Under the pieces are notes generated by a model. It saw only the letters and a program-made list of their open reading frames with translations. It was not told the DNA's origin and ran no database searches. Made by a program: the position numbers and the translations under genes. This document shows, piece after piece, positions 1 through 6,817 of a DNA stretch of 8,880 nucleotides. Location: assembly GCA_031265345.1 (NCBI GenBank), contig JAISCU010000198.1, forward strand, positions 1 to 8,880, given 5' to 3'. Numbering within the stretch: the first letter of the stretch is position 1; each line of letters begins with the position of its first letter. This DNA is from Bifidobacteriaceae bacterium (lineage in GTDB: Bacteria; Actinomycetota; Actinomycetes; Actinomycetales; WQXJ01).

Positions 1-354
1 ATGTTGCGGGGGCAACGCCGGGCCGGGGCTCTGGCCCAGAGGTTGGGGTTCGGCGGCGGCCCGGTCGGTCGATCGGCACCGGACGTGGCCGACGCGGTCA
101 TCGCATCCGACGCCGCCTACAACGCGCTGGCCAAGCTGCGATCAGGCGACCGGGAAGTGTTGATGCTGGCCGTGGCCGGTGGCTTGACCCAGGCCGACCT
201 GGGCTTGGCTCTCGGTTGTTCGGCCAAGGCCGCTGGCGTCAGGTTGACCCGGGCGCGGGCCAGGCTGACCCGCGCCATGACCGAATCCGGCGCGTCCGTT
301 CCTTCCTCGGCCCCGGCTGGGCCATCCACTTCACGAGTCAGGAGCAGTTCATGA
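1..354 (+). CDS. ECF-type RNA polymerase sigma factor, C-terminal part (N-terminus outside window)
   Basis: The reading frame is open from the first base and ends in TGA at 352-354. Residues ~37-92 look like a sigma region 4 helix-turn-helix: ALAKLRSGDREVLMLAVAGG, then LTQADLGLALGCSAKAAGV and RLTRARARL. This is the usual ECF pattern of 'L..L...DREVL.L....GL...E.A..LG.S...V..RL.RAR..L', the part that reads the -35 element. ECF proteins are normally about 160-200 residues and start with region 2, which is absent here, so the ATG at base 1 is probably an internal Met and the gene is cut by the window edge. The stop overlaps the start of the next gene by four bases (ATGA), which indicates translational coupling with a probable partner or regulator. 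The last ~20 residues are Ser/Pro-rich and not conserved. Family assignment is good; the regulon is unknown. Confidence 0.85.
   Translation: MLRGQRRAGALAQRLGFGGGPVGRSAPDVADAVIASDAAYNALAKLRSGDREVLMLAVAGGLTQADLGLALGCSAKAAGVRLTRARARLTRAMTESGASVPSSAPAGPSTSRVRSSS
340..344 (+). promoter_or_regulatory. Ribosome binding site that fixes the start of the membrane protein gene
   Basis: AGGAG lies six bases before the ATG at 351, inside the end of the sigma gene. It supports a start at 351 over the longer in-frame opening at 216, which would run deep into the sigma gene. Confidence 0.7.
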
Positions 355-1787
355 GCGACCAATTCGACTTCCTGCGGCATCGCGTCCAGCCAGATTCGCT
401 GGACAAGGCCGCCACCTGGGCCAAGGCCCAGCAGCGCTTCGCCGCCGGTGAAGCCGCCGCCGCTGGTGACGCCGGAGACGCCGGGCAGCGGAACCGGGGC
501 GGCGCGGCCAGGGCGAGCGCGCGGCATCGTCCAGCGAGATTGGCGGGAGCGCTGGTGGCTGCGGCGGCGCTGGCGGCGGCCGTGCCTCTGTTGTACGCGG
601 CCTCCCAGCACGATGCCGCGCCAGGGCTGGCCGCCTCCCCCAGCGCGACCAGCACCGGGGAAGCGCCCCGCCCGCTGGTGTCCACCGCCGAGTGCGGGAC
701 CTCCAAGGCCGCAGCGGACCTGACCGTCGAGGACGTGCAAACGATGTTGAAGTGCGACGTCGATGCCCTGGCCGCTCCGGACCTGGTGATGAGCGCGGAG
801 ACCCTCGCCGATGTGGAACGGGGCCATGCGCCGTGGGACCGGCGGCTGACCGGCCCGGTCGCTGGGGGCGTCCTACTGGTGAATGTGGACTCGCATGCCT
901 ACGCGGTCGACGACGAGCAGATCTCAACCGATGACGAGGACTGGGACTCCCTTTTCCTCCCGAAGGACGGCGTGACCCTTGGGACCACCCTCAGGCACGA
1001 TAGTCGCACATATCAGGTCTTCGAGCCTGAGATCGACGAACTCGATCCGGATGGCGACGGCTCGATGTTTAGCCTGATTTACTATTGGCAGACGGTTCAG
1101 TCGTTGGTTGACGCGGGAGCCGACGCCGATCCAGGCGCCCTCTCGCTGCTGGGCGTTGACCGACAAGACGACCGCGACGTCGTCAAAGTGGAACTGGTCG
1201 GCGCGGTCGGGTATTTCTCGTCCTGGATCGGTGTCGCGAATTCCGTGGAGCTGTGGCTCTACGTGGACGATGGCCTACCGGCCAGGTTGGACCTCAGCTA
1301 CGACCTGGCCGACCTCGAAGCCTCAAACCTCCCGCTCGCCCCTGCGCCCGGTTGGTGCCAGGAAGATTCCGCGGCGGCTGGCGCGCCAACCATCTGTGTC
1401 GACGCGCCGATTCTCTTCCGTTGGTACAACACCGACGATCCCGCCCGCGACATCACTTTGGACATCCCCGACGGCTACACCGAATACATTCCCGAGGAAG
1501 AGCCCACCATCTACGAGTCAGGCGCGGTCACGCTTGAGGACGACTCCGCTATGTCCAACTATGAGGAGGGCTACGTCTTGGTCATCGAGGGCCCGGAGCG
1601 CAAGTTGGTCCGGTTCCTCCAAGACGGAGTCGTGGTCCCCGCGCCGGACGGAATCGGGGAAGTGATCGTTCATGAGGACGGCGCCATCACGATCCATGAC
1701 AAGGACGGGGCCGACTTCCAATTGCCCGAGGGTATGGAGGCCGTGCTACGGGAAATCGACGACACCGTCGTGGGTCCCTCATCGTGA
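351..1787 (+). CDS. Single-pass membrane protein with acidic ectodomain, coupled to the ECF sigma factor
   Basis: 478 residues from the ATG at 351, which has a Shine-Dalgarno sequence and overlaps the sigma stop. Residues 1-61 are a predicted cytoplasmic segment ending in a basic Arg-rich stretch. Residues ~62-84 are one hydrophobic Ala/Leu/Val membrane helix. The remaining ~390 residues should lie outside the membrane and are strikingly rich in Asp and Glu. They hold two Cys pairs (115/135 and 336/349) that could form disulfides, and a C-terminal run of alternating strands with repeated DG turns (~420-460). Residues ~275-320 (ending in LWLYVDDGLPARLDLSYDL) look like a beta-sheet segment as seen in LolA-like or LppX-like folds, but this is weak. 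The layout resembles actinobacterial operons in which an ECF sigma gene is followed by a 'CU044_5270 family' type membrane protein, so a role as anti-sigma or signal sensor is inferred. No ZAS-type HxxxCxxC zinc motif is present in the N-terminal segment. The 242 bases after the stop (1788-2029) show no gene, only weak GC-rich inverted repeats such as CGGCGG at 1855 with CCGCCG at 1874. Confidence 0.8.
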   Translation: MSDQFDFLRHRVQPDSLDKAATWAKAQQRFAAGEAAAAGDAGDAGQRNRGGAARASARHRPARLAGALVAAAALAAAVPLLYAASQHDAAPGLAASPSATSTGEAPRPLVSTAECGTSKAAADLTVEDVQTMLKCDVDALAAPDLVMSAETLADVERGHAPWDRRLTGPVAGGVLLVNVDSHAYAVDDEQISTDDEDWDSLFLPKDGVTLGTTLRHDSRTYQVFEPEIDELDPDGDGSMFSLIYYWQTVQSLVDAGADADPGALSLLGVDRQDDRDVVKVELVGAVGYFSSWIGVANSVELWLYVDDGLPARLDLSYDLADLEASNLPLAPAPGWCQEDSAAAGAPTICVDAPILFRWYNTDDPARDITLDIPDGYTEYIPEEEPTIYESGAVTLEDDSAMSNYEEGYVLVIEGPERKLVRFLQDGVVVPAPDGIGEVIVHEDGAITIHDKDGADFQLPEGMEAVLREIDDTVVGPSS

Positions 1788-2016
1788 TTGGGTGCGGGCC
1801 TCAGCTCGGATCGCGTTAGGGCCGTAGGACAAGATCCGGCTGCACGATGCCGCTCGGCGGCCTGGCGTTCCAACCGCCGGGTCGGCGTCGGGACGGCCGG
1901 GCATCGGACCGGTCCTCGGCCGGACAGATGATTTGGCTGCCGTGCGCGACGCGTGCAATGATCGAGCCGTTGCGGCGACCCCGGACGGTTGGGGCGCCCA
2001 GGCCTATCGATGTTTC

Positions 2017-2023
2017 AGGGGGA
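2017..2023 (+). promoter_or_regulatory. Ribosome binding site deciding the lipoprotein start
   Basis: AGGGGGA lies six bases before the ATG at 2030. It selects the start that places a signal peptide at the N-terminus, rather than the upstream in-frame ATG at 1847, which would add 61 residues of non-signal-like sequence. Confidence 0.65.
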
Positions 2024-2029
2024 ACGAGC

Positions 2030-2881
2030 ATGCCGACTGCTCCATGCCGGTTGGGTCGTAACGCGCGCCTGGGAGGGGCTATCGGCGTGGTGACCGCCGC
2101 GTGCTCGGTGTTGGTCGGGTGCGGGATGGGAGACTTGCGCAGCGGCAACCCTGCTCCGACGCGTCCGGCCGAGCCGACGGCATCGGAAACGGCTGTCGTT
2201 TTCCCTCAGCTGGGCGCGGCCGAACTGGTGGGCCTGCTCAGGACCGAGGCCGAGAACCCGGGCACTGCCGAGACCTGCGGGCCGGGCGAGGTCGAGGCCT
2301 ACCTGTGGTTGTTCAGCGCCCATCTGGGCTCGCGCGACACCTACTTGGTGGTGCGAAACTCGTCCGAACGGCCGTGCGAGGTGAGCGGAGCGCCTGGGAT
2401 CGGCGGTCTGGGCCAGGACGGCGGAATCTACGACGGTCACGCCGACGCGGGCGTGGATCCGCGCGCGGACGGGAAGGCGGTGCTGCTGCAACCCGGCGAG
2501 GAAGCAGCGTCCTTTGTCGGCTGGTCCTATGCGGCGGGCGCCTACGACGAACGCATCGTGCTGTTGGCCTTCCAACTCGCGGGCGGCCAAACGCCCGTGC
2601 CGGTCGAGGCCCAGGTATCCATGCGCGGAGTCGACTGGACCCAGGGCGACTGGGGCGATCCCACGGACGCCAAATTGCGAGACCGCGAGGATCGCTTGCT
2701 GGACATCGCCGTGTGCTCGAAGCTGCATGCCACCGCGTTCTTCCCGATTGCCGAGCTCGGGTTCGCCGACCGCCCTGAGCCGGTGCCTGGCCGAGTCGGC
2801 CGGGCGCCCGCCGACGCCTCGGCCTCCGGCCAGTCACCCGATCCCGAGGTGGTCGGCAGCTCGGGCTGTGGGGCGTACTGA
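2030..2881 (+). CDS. DUF4232-type secreted lipoprotein
   Basis: 283 residues from the ATG at 2030. The N-terminus is a lipoprotein signal peptide: basic start (CRLGRNAR), hydrophobic core GGAIGVVTAACSVLVG, and lipobox LVGC with the modifiable Cys at residue 31. A Pro/Thr/Ala-rich linker (~38-56) follows, as in surface lipoproteins. From Cys83 to about residue 240 the sequence fits the DUF4232 pattern: a strand ending in VVRNSSERPCEVSGAPGI (Asn, Pro-Cys and Gly-x-Pro), then Gly-rich loops, then VLLQPGEEAASFVGWS (the 'L.PG..A...' strand), with Cys229 likely pairing with Cys83 or Cys116. DUF4232 proteins are exported actinobacterial proteins of unknown function. The C-terminal ~40 residues are low complexity and end GCGAY. 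The gene has its own spacing on both sides and is followed by a hairpin, so it is probably monocistronic. Confidence 0.82.
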   Translation: MPTAPCRLGRNARLGGAIGVVTAACSVLVGCGMGDLRSGNPAPTRPAEPTASETAVVFPQLGAAELVGLLRTEAENPGTAETCGPGEVEAYLWLFSAHLGSRDTYLVVRNSSERPCEVSGAPGIGGLGQDGGIYDGHADAGVDPRADGKAVLLQPGEEAASFVGWSYAAGAYDERIVLLAFQLAGGQTPVPVEAQVSMRGVDWTQGDWGDPTDAKLRDREDRLLDIAVCSKLHATAFFPIAELGFADRPEPVPGRVGRAPADASASGQSPDPEVVGSSGCGAY

Positions 2882-2919
2882 CCGGCAGCGATCCGCTGAC
2901 GGACGGTCAACTGCCCGAC

Positions 2920-2965
2920 TGGCAGGGCCGCCCAACGGCCGCGGGCAAACCGGGCGGCGCTGCCA
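2920..2965 (+). terminator. Hairpin downstream of the lipoprotein gene, probable terminator
   Basis: The arms TGGCAGGGCCGCCC (2920-2933) and GGGCGGCGCTGCCA (2952-2965) pair at 13 of 14 positions around an 18-base loop, 39 bases after the lipoprotein stop. No T-tract follows, which is common for GC-rich actinobacterial terminators. It sits between two genes on the same strand and would separate their transcripts. Confidence 0.5.
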
Positions 2966-3060
2966 AACCCAGCCGCAGGCGAACCTTCTGATGGGCGCGC
3001 GAGCCGGGTGGACGGCATCGTGCAAATCCTCGGCTACCGCACTGCCAGACGCTGGCTCGT

Positions 3061-3075
3061 GTTTGCGCAGGTCAA
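3061..3075 (+). repeat. Short copy of a motif shared with the 136-bp repeat array
   Basis: GTTTGCGCAGGTCAA here is identical to bases 7092-7106 in unit 1 of the downstream array. The overlapping stretch 3059-3073 (GTGTTTGCGCAGGTC) is identical to 7226-7240 in unit 2. The surrounding hairpin arms of the array are not present here. It lies 35 bases before the helicase start. It may be a chance match in GC-rich DNA or a short relic of the same element. Confidence 0.4.
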
Positions 3076-3096
3076 CTCGGTGTCAGAGGGGCCGTC

Positions 3097-3102
3097 TAGG
3101 GT
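3097..3102 (+). promoter_or_regulatory. -10-like hexamer (TAGGGT) placed for a leaderless helicase mRNA
   Basis: TAGGGT fits the actinobacterial TAnnnT -10 pattern and ends seven bases before the ATG at 3110, so transcription would start at or next to the A of the ATG. No convincing -35 is seen at the usual distance. The same bases (AGGG, eight bases from ATG) could instead act as a weak ribosome binding site. Confidence 0.4.
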
Positions 3103-3109
3103 GGTTGGC

Positions 3110-5260
3110 ATGGAATCGGAGGCGACCCGGCAGGCGGTCGAGGACAAGGCGCTGGGGGTGCTGCGGACCCTCACCGGGCGGGCTGACGCGGTGTTTCACG
3201 CGGACCAATGGGAGGCCATCGCGGCGCTGGTGCTTGATGGTCGCCGCGCGCTGGTGGTGCAGAAGACGGGCTGGGGCAAATCGGCCGTCTACTTCATCGC
3301 GTCCCTGCTCCTTCGGGAACGCGGACGCGGTCCGGCGCTGATCGTCTCGCCCCTGCTGGCGCTGATGCGGGACCAGGTGGCGGCGGCGGAGAAGGCTGGC
3401 GTCAGGGCGGCCACCATCAACTCGGCCAATCCGATGGAATGGGAGGGCGTCGAGAGGCGGCTCCAGGACGGCTCGGTGGACGTGTTGCTGATCTCTCCCG
3501 AACGCCTGGTCAACCGGCGTTTCCAGGAACAGATCATGCCTGACCTGCTGGAGAGCGTCGGCCTGGTGGTCATAGACGAGGCGCACTGCATCTCCGATTG
3601 GGGACACGACTTCCGGCCCGACTACCGGCGTATCGGCGGGCTGCTGCGCCAACTGCCGCGCGGCACGCCGGTGCTGGCCACCACCGCCACCGCCAATTCC
3701 CGCGTCGTGGCCGATGTCGAGGAACAACTCGCCCAGGGCGACCACGACGTGCACACCGTTCGCGGAGCGCTGGCGCGGCCGTCGCTGCGCCTCGGCGTGC
3801 TGCGGCTGGACCACGATTGGCAGCGACTGGCTTGGCTAGCCGAGCACTTGGACGATCTGCCGGGCAGTGGGATCGTCTATTGCTTGACGGTTGCTGCCGC
3901 CCAGGACACGGCCGATTTCTCGGCCCGTTCCGGGCACCAGACCCTCCTCTACACGGGCCGCACGGATGACGCCGAGCGCCAGGCCGCCGAACAGGCATTG
4001 AAGCAGAACCAAGTCAAAGCGCTGGTGGCGACGTCGGCGCTGGGGATGGGGTTCGACAAGCCGGACCTCGGCTTCGTGGTGCACCTCGGCGGGCCGAGTT
4101 CGCCGGTGGCCTACTACCAGCAGGTGGGGCGGGCCGGGCGCGCGACGCCCAACGCCGACGTGTTGCTGCTGCCGGGCAGTGCCGACCGGGCGATCTGGAA
4201 ATACTTCGCCACAGCGTCCATGCCTACTCAGGAGACCGCCGATGCCGTCATGGCGGCTCTGGCGGGGGCGGACGGCCCGCTCTCGTCCCCGGCCCTGGAG
4301 GCACGGGTGAACATTCGCCGAGGCAAGCTCGAACTGCTGCTCAAGGTTCTGTCCGTGGAGGGCGCCGTCGAGTCGGTGCCCGGCGGATGGGCGTTGACTG
4401 GCGAGCCTTGGCACTACGACAAGGAGCGTTATGAGCGGGTCGCGGCCGCTCGCCGGAATGAACAAGAGGCGATGATCGCCTACCAGGGGCTCGGTTCCTG
4501 CCGCATGGAGTTCTTGACCAAGGCCCTTGACGACCCGCACTCCGAGCCATGCGGGCACTGTGACAATTGCGCGGGCCCGTGGTTCGAGGCCGCCGTGGGT
4601 GAGGGCACGGGCCGGGCGGCCCGCGACGAGTTGGGTCGTGTGGGGGTGGCTATCGAACCGCGAGCCCTTTGGCCGACCGGACTGGACCGACTGCTCGGCG
4701 CGCAGGGCCTGGTCGTCAAAGGGCGCATCGCGGTCGAGGAGCGAGTCGAGCCTGGTCGGGTGGTCGCGCGCCTGACCGACCTGGGCTGGGGTGGCGTCCT
4801 GCGCGGCCTGTTCGCGGCCGATTCCGAGGGGCGGCCAATTGACGCGGACCTGCCGGACTCCTTGGCCGAGGCCTGCTGGCGCGTGCTGCGCGACTGGGAC
4901 TGGCACGCCCGGCCGGTGGCCGTGGTCAGCGTGCCGAGTCTCAGCCGACCGAGGCTGGTCGCGTCCCTGGCGGATCGAATCGCCCGAGTGGGCAGGCTGG
5001 AAAACCTCGGCCCGCTCAGTCTGACGGGCGGGGCCGAGCCGCTGGCCGGGTCCTCGAACAGCGCCTACCGCGCGCGGGACCTGTGGGGCCGGTTCCATGT
5101 GCCGTCCGCCATGGCGACCCAATTGGCCGAACTCGACGGCCCGGTGCTGCTGGTGGACGACCTGATCGATTCCCGATGGACTATTGCCGTCGCGGGGCGA
5201 CTGCTGCGCGCGGCGGGTGCCCCCAGCGTCCTGCCGTTCGCCCTGGCGAGCGCCGGATGA
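3110..5260 (+). CDS. RecQ-family ATP-dependent DNA helicase fused to a phosphoribosyltransferase-like domain
   Basis: 716 residues from the ATG at 3110; the open frame continues upstream to 3008 but without conserved motifs. It should unwind DNA 3'-5' using ATP in the cytoplasm. The helicase motifs are in order: Q-like (FHADQWEAI, 30-38), Walker A TGWGKS (53-58), Ia (SPLLALMRDQ, 80-89), Walker B plus RecQ loop DEAHCISDWGHDFRPDY (156-172), III (TTATAN, 191-196), IV (GIVYCL, 254-259), V (VATSALGMGFDKPDL, 306-320) and VI (QQVGRAGR, 337-344). A RecQ-type zinc site follows with Cys464, 481, 484 and 487. No HRDC domain is seen. Residues ~600-716 look like a ComF-type phosphoribosyltransferase: first strand VAVVSVPSLSRPRLVASLAD (604-622) and a PRPP-loop analogue VLLVDDLIDSRWT (679-691). 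In that loop the usual T-T/S-G-x-T is replaced by D-S-R-W-T, so catalysis is doubtful. The architecture is, to my recollection, recurrent in actinobacterial RecQ-like proteins, with no known role for the tail. It is convergent with the next gene. Confidence 0.93.
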   Translation: MESEATRQAVEDKALGVLRTLTGRADAVFHADQWEAIAALVLDGRRALVVQKTGWGKSAVYFIASLLLRERGRGPALIVSPLLALMRDQVAAAEKAGVRAATINSANPMEWEGVERRLQDGSVDVLLISPERLVNRRFQEQIMPDLLESVGLVVIDEAHCISDWGHDFRPDYRRIGGLLRQLPRGTPVLATTATANSRVVADVEEQLAQGDHDVHTVRGALARPSLRLGVLRLDHDWQRLAWLAEHLDDLPGSGIVYCLTVAAAQDTADFSARSGHQTLLYTGRTDDAERQAAEQALKQNQVKALVATSALGMGFDKPDLGFVVHLGGPSSPVAYYQQVGRAGRATPNADVLLLPGSADRAIWKYFATASMPTQETADAVMAALAGADGPLSSPALEARVNIRRGKLELLLKVLSVEGAVESVPGGWALTGEPWHYDKERYERVAAARRNEQEAMIAYQGLGSCRMEFLTKALDDPHSEPCGHCDNCAGPWFEAAVGEGTGRAARDELGRVGVAIEPRALWPTGLDRLLGAQGLVVKGRIAVEERVEPGRVVARLTDLGWGGVLRGLFAADSEGRPIDADLPDSLAEACWRVLRDWDWHARPVAVVSVPSLSRPRLVASLADRIARVGRLENLGPLSLTGGAEPLAGSSNSAYRARDLWGRFHVPSAMATQLAELDGPVLLVDDLIDSRWTIAVAGRLLRAAGAPSVLPFALASAG

Positions 5261-5381
5261 CCGCAGGCGGCGGGTCGCGGGCGCGGCGATGTGGGTGCGC
5301 GTCCGCGGACCGCTACCGCGCGGGTGCGCCCCGGCGTGACCAATCGTCCGGTCCGACCGAGCCGGTCCAGTGGCTGCCCAG

Positions 5382-5765
5382 TCACTCGGGGCGGCCGCCG
5401 ACCCGGTCTGCCAGTTCCTTGGGCGCGACCAACGTGTACGAGTCCGTCAGCAACTCGCGAACCTCGTCCCAATCCGGCCGCGTCTCCAAGTCCAGCTCCA
5501 GCCATGACTTGAAGTGCGACGGCACACTGAATCGAGGGTCCGCCAGCAACGCTTCGCGCTCGGACGCCACCGGCTTGAAGACCAGCCAACGCCGCTCCTC
5601 CTCCAGGCCGCCGCCGAAGCAGCCGAACAGTCCGCGCCGCACCCGGAGGGTGGTGATCCCCCAGGTCTCCTCTTCGGATGCCTCCGGCAGGTGCTCGGTG
5701 GACTCCACCACCTTCGTGAGCACCGGGTCATCGGGGTCGTACCGCCGCTGCCAGACCCTCGCCAT
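5382..5765 (-). CDS. MmcQ/YjbR family protein
   Basis: 127 residues, start ATG at 5765. It has the hallmarks of the MmcQ/YjbR (CyaY-like fold) family: an N-terminal helix, 'WGITTLRVRRGLFGCFGGGL' (35-54, the 'f.V.gK.Fa' strand region), RRWLVFKP (58-65), the strand/loop DPRFSVPSHFKSWLELDLE (76-94) and the C-terminal helix WDEVRELLTDSYTLVAPK (99-116), which is the best conserved part. Members are small cytoplasmic proteins often annotated as DNA-binding, but their biochemical role is poorly defined. Length is typical. It is convergent with the RecQ-like gene, with 121 bases between stops and no clear terminator. There is no good ribosome binding site, but a -10-like hexamer sits directly in front of the ATG. 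Confidence 0.88.
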   Translation of the reverse strand: MARVWQRRYDPDDPVLTKVVESTEHLPEASEEETWGITTLRVRRGLFGCFGGGLEEERRWLVFKPVASEREALLADPRFSVPSHFKSWLELDLETRPDWDEVRELLTDSYTLVAPKELADRVGGRPE

Positions 5766-5771
5766 CCCGCA

Positions 5772-5777
5772 AATCTA
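5772..5777 (-). promoter_or_regulatory. -10-like hexamer (TAGATT) for a leaderless yjbR-like mRNA
   Basis: On the minus strand TAGATT is followed by six bases and then the ATG at 5765, so +1 would coincide with the start codon. The intervening bases (TGCGGG) are a poor Shine-Dalgarno sequence, which favours a leaderless reading. No clear -35 is visible in the GC-rich upstream bases. Confidence 0.45.
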
Positions 5778-5891
5778 CCCCCCACCCAGCCCTCTGTGAT
5801 CGAGCCGGGGCGCGGACGCCTGTTTCCTGATTGCCGGCCGACCGGACGCAGGCGGGCCGTGACCGGGGACCGACCGAGCGGCATCGTCCAA

Positions 5892-5915
5892 TTGGCGGAA
5901 GGTGCCACCCGCCAA
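5892..5915 (-). terminator. Hairpin just after the DUF2442 gene, possible terminator
   Basis: On the minus strand the arms TTGGCGG (5915-5909) and CCGCCAA (5898-5892) pair perfectly over seven bases around a 10-base loop, starting ten bases past the DUF2442 stop. Only a short TT follows. It would end the DUF4160-DUF2442 transcript before the yjbR-like gene. Confidence 0.4.
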
Positions 5916-5924
5916 AGCGACGGG

Positions 5925-6215
5925 TCAGGTCCTTTCCGCGGGATAGCTGCGAGCAAGAAGCGTGTCCGGCGAGAAATCGATTTGGCCGTCCATCCAGGTG
6001 GGGACCCCGTGGTCCAACTGGACCTCTCGGAACACGTCGGCCTTCGCCAGCGGCGCATAGACCGCGTGCTGCAGGAACGGCGCGACATCGAACACGCGGA
6101 CATCTCCGTCTGACAGGACGAGTTCCAATCTGGCGCCATCGAGCGCCCGTACAGCCACGATCCGTGCCCGGCGCTCAGGTGCTCCGGCGTAAGCAATCCC
6201 ATTCGACACATGCAT
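5925..6215 (-). CDS. DUF2442 domain protein
   Basis: 96 residues, start ATG at 6215 with AGGA six bases upstream on the minus strand. Residues ~16-90 follow the DUF2442 pattern: RIVAVRALDGARLELVLSDG (18-37), then 'DVRVFDVAPFL' (the 'G..R.FD..P.L' signature), a hydrophobic helix, 'FREVQLDHGVPTW' and the end 'DGQIDFSPDTLLARS'. DUF2442 proteins are small, cytoplasmic and of unknown function, and are very often encoded next to DUF4160 proteins, sometimes being suggested as antitoxin-like partners. Here the DUF4160 gene lies directly upstream with eight bases between its stop and this start, so the two are one operon. This gene looks intact although its partner is frameshifted. The family call is firm; a toxin-antitoxin role is only a suggestion. 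Confidence 0.83.
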   Translation of the reverse strand: MHVSNGIAYAGAPERRARIVAVRALDGARLELVLSDGDVRVFDVAPFLQHAVYAPLAKADVFREVQLDHGVPTWMDGQIDFSPDTLLARSYPAERT

Positions 6216-6223
6216 CGGCGTTC

Positions 6224-6491
6224 CTATCTGAGCGGGTCGATTCGACCGGGTGGCTGATGGCGGAGAGTTCTAGCCCAGGCCTCACGCAACTCGTCCTCGT
6301 GAATCGCGAGCCAGGCTTGCACCATGCGCAATTGTTTGATTGGCAACTCTCCCGCGAGCAGCTCGCCGTTGGCGCCCACAGCCGCCTCGCGTTCGCCGTC
6401 GTAGGCATGGACCGTGGGGCAGGTGGTGCCTGTCGGCGTCGTCAAAGTACATCCGCACGACTGTGCCGAAGAAGCGCGATGGCTCAGGCAC
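6224..6491 (-). pseudogene. DUF4160 domain gene split by a one-base frameshift
   Basis: Two frames together make one DUF4160 protein. From GTG at 6491, preceded by GGGAGA six bases away, the first frame reads MPEPSRFFGTVVRMYFDD followed by ADRHHLPH (26 residues). This is the family's N-terminal 'MPEISRFFGI.I.M...D...PH' motif. The family's next residues (V/F-HA, then Y-x-G-E) appear one frame over, starting at 6412 with VHAYDGEREAAVGANGELLA, and run 62 residues to TAG at 6224. They include the usual 'G.LP...L..V..W...H..EL...W' helices. Dropping one base near 6412-6419 (CC or GGGG on the plus strand) would restore an 88-residue protein of normal length. Either the gene is newly dead or the base is a sequencing error in a short homopolymer. 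Its partner DUF2442 lies just downstream. Confidence 0.75.
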
Positions 6492-6599
6492 AACTCATCT
6501 CCCTCCACTCCTGTCCACTCGTTTATCGATGAGGTCCACCAGTGCTCGGGTTGCCCGGGATGTTCTTGCCCGTGCACCATGCAGAGCGAAGCCTGCCGC

Positions 6600-6806
6600 C
6601 TATCCGCAATATCCCAAGTCCGCATCATGGGGCCTCTCGCGAAGGAACTCGGCCGCTGTCACGATCCTGACCGTGGCCCCCTCGAAATCAAGCAGGTCTT
6701 TGTCTTCGGTGATGAACCGATCAACGCCGCCCGACTCCACCGCTCGGTAGATTGGTCGGTCTTTGACGTCTCTCCGCTTGTCGTTTCGGACGCTCGGAGC
6801 TGGCAC
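6600..6806 (-). pseudogene. Remnant of a PIN-domain (VapC-like) toxin, C-terminal part only
   Basis: The minus-strand reading frame ending TAG at 6600 contains VKDRPIYRAVESGGVDRFIT, followed by EDKDLLDFEG and VRIVTAAEFLRE. This matches the last third of PIN-domain RNase toxins: '..D..I...A...GAD.ivT.DKDLL.....VRIVTPAEFL'. The TEDKD stretch is the late acidic cluster of the PIN active site. The first two thirds of a PIN domain, with the early catalytic Asp ('DTN') and the central Glu, are missing. Upstream in this frame is only repeat-derived sequence. The start is therefore arbitrary (GTG at 6806 is shown) and the piece cannot be an active nuclease. It sits 11 bases downstream of an antitoxin-like tail, the order expected of a vapBC operon. 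Confidence 0.6.
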
Positions 6807-6817
6807 GGTCGAGACCT

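Noticed and set aside
216..350. N-terminal extension of the membrane protein gene
   Set aside because: It would overlap the sigma region 4 coding sequence in another frame. A Shine-Dalgarno sequence and the ATGA overlap support 351.
1847..2029. N-terminal extension of the lipoprotein gene
   Set aside because: It would bury the signal peptide and lipobox 61 residues inside, and it lacks a ribosome binding site.
3008..3109. Start of the RecQ-like gene at 3008
   Set aside because: The added 34 residues carry no conserved motif, and the ATG at 3110 has a suitably placed -10-like or weak ribosome site. A GTG at 3080 remains a minor alternative.
3836..5122. 428-codon open frame on the minus strand opposite the RecQ-like gene
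   Set aside because: It is fully antisense to a gene with all helicase motifs, its product is low-complexity Arg/Gly/Pro-rich, and it lacks recognisable motifs. Long antisense frames are expected at this GC content.
6404..6420. Programmed ribosomal frameshift in the DUF4160 gene
   Set aside because: There is no slippery heptamer or downstream structure that I can see, and the family is normally encoded in one frame. Mutation or read error is simpler.
6224..6628. 134-codon open frame taken as one intact protein
   Set aside because: Only its last ~62 residues match DUF4160. The front part is the wrong frame over the true N-terminus and the upstream intergenic DNA.
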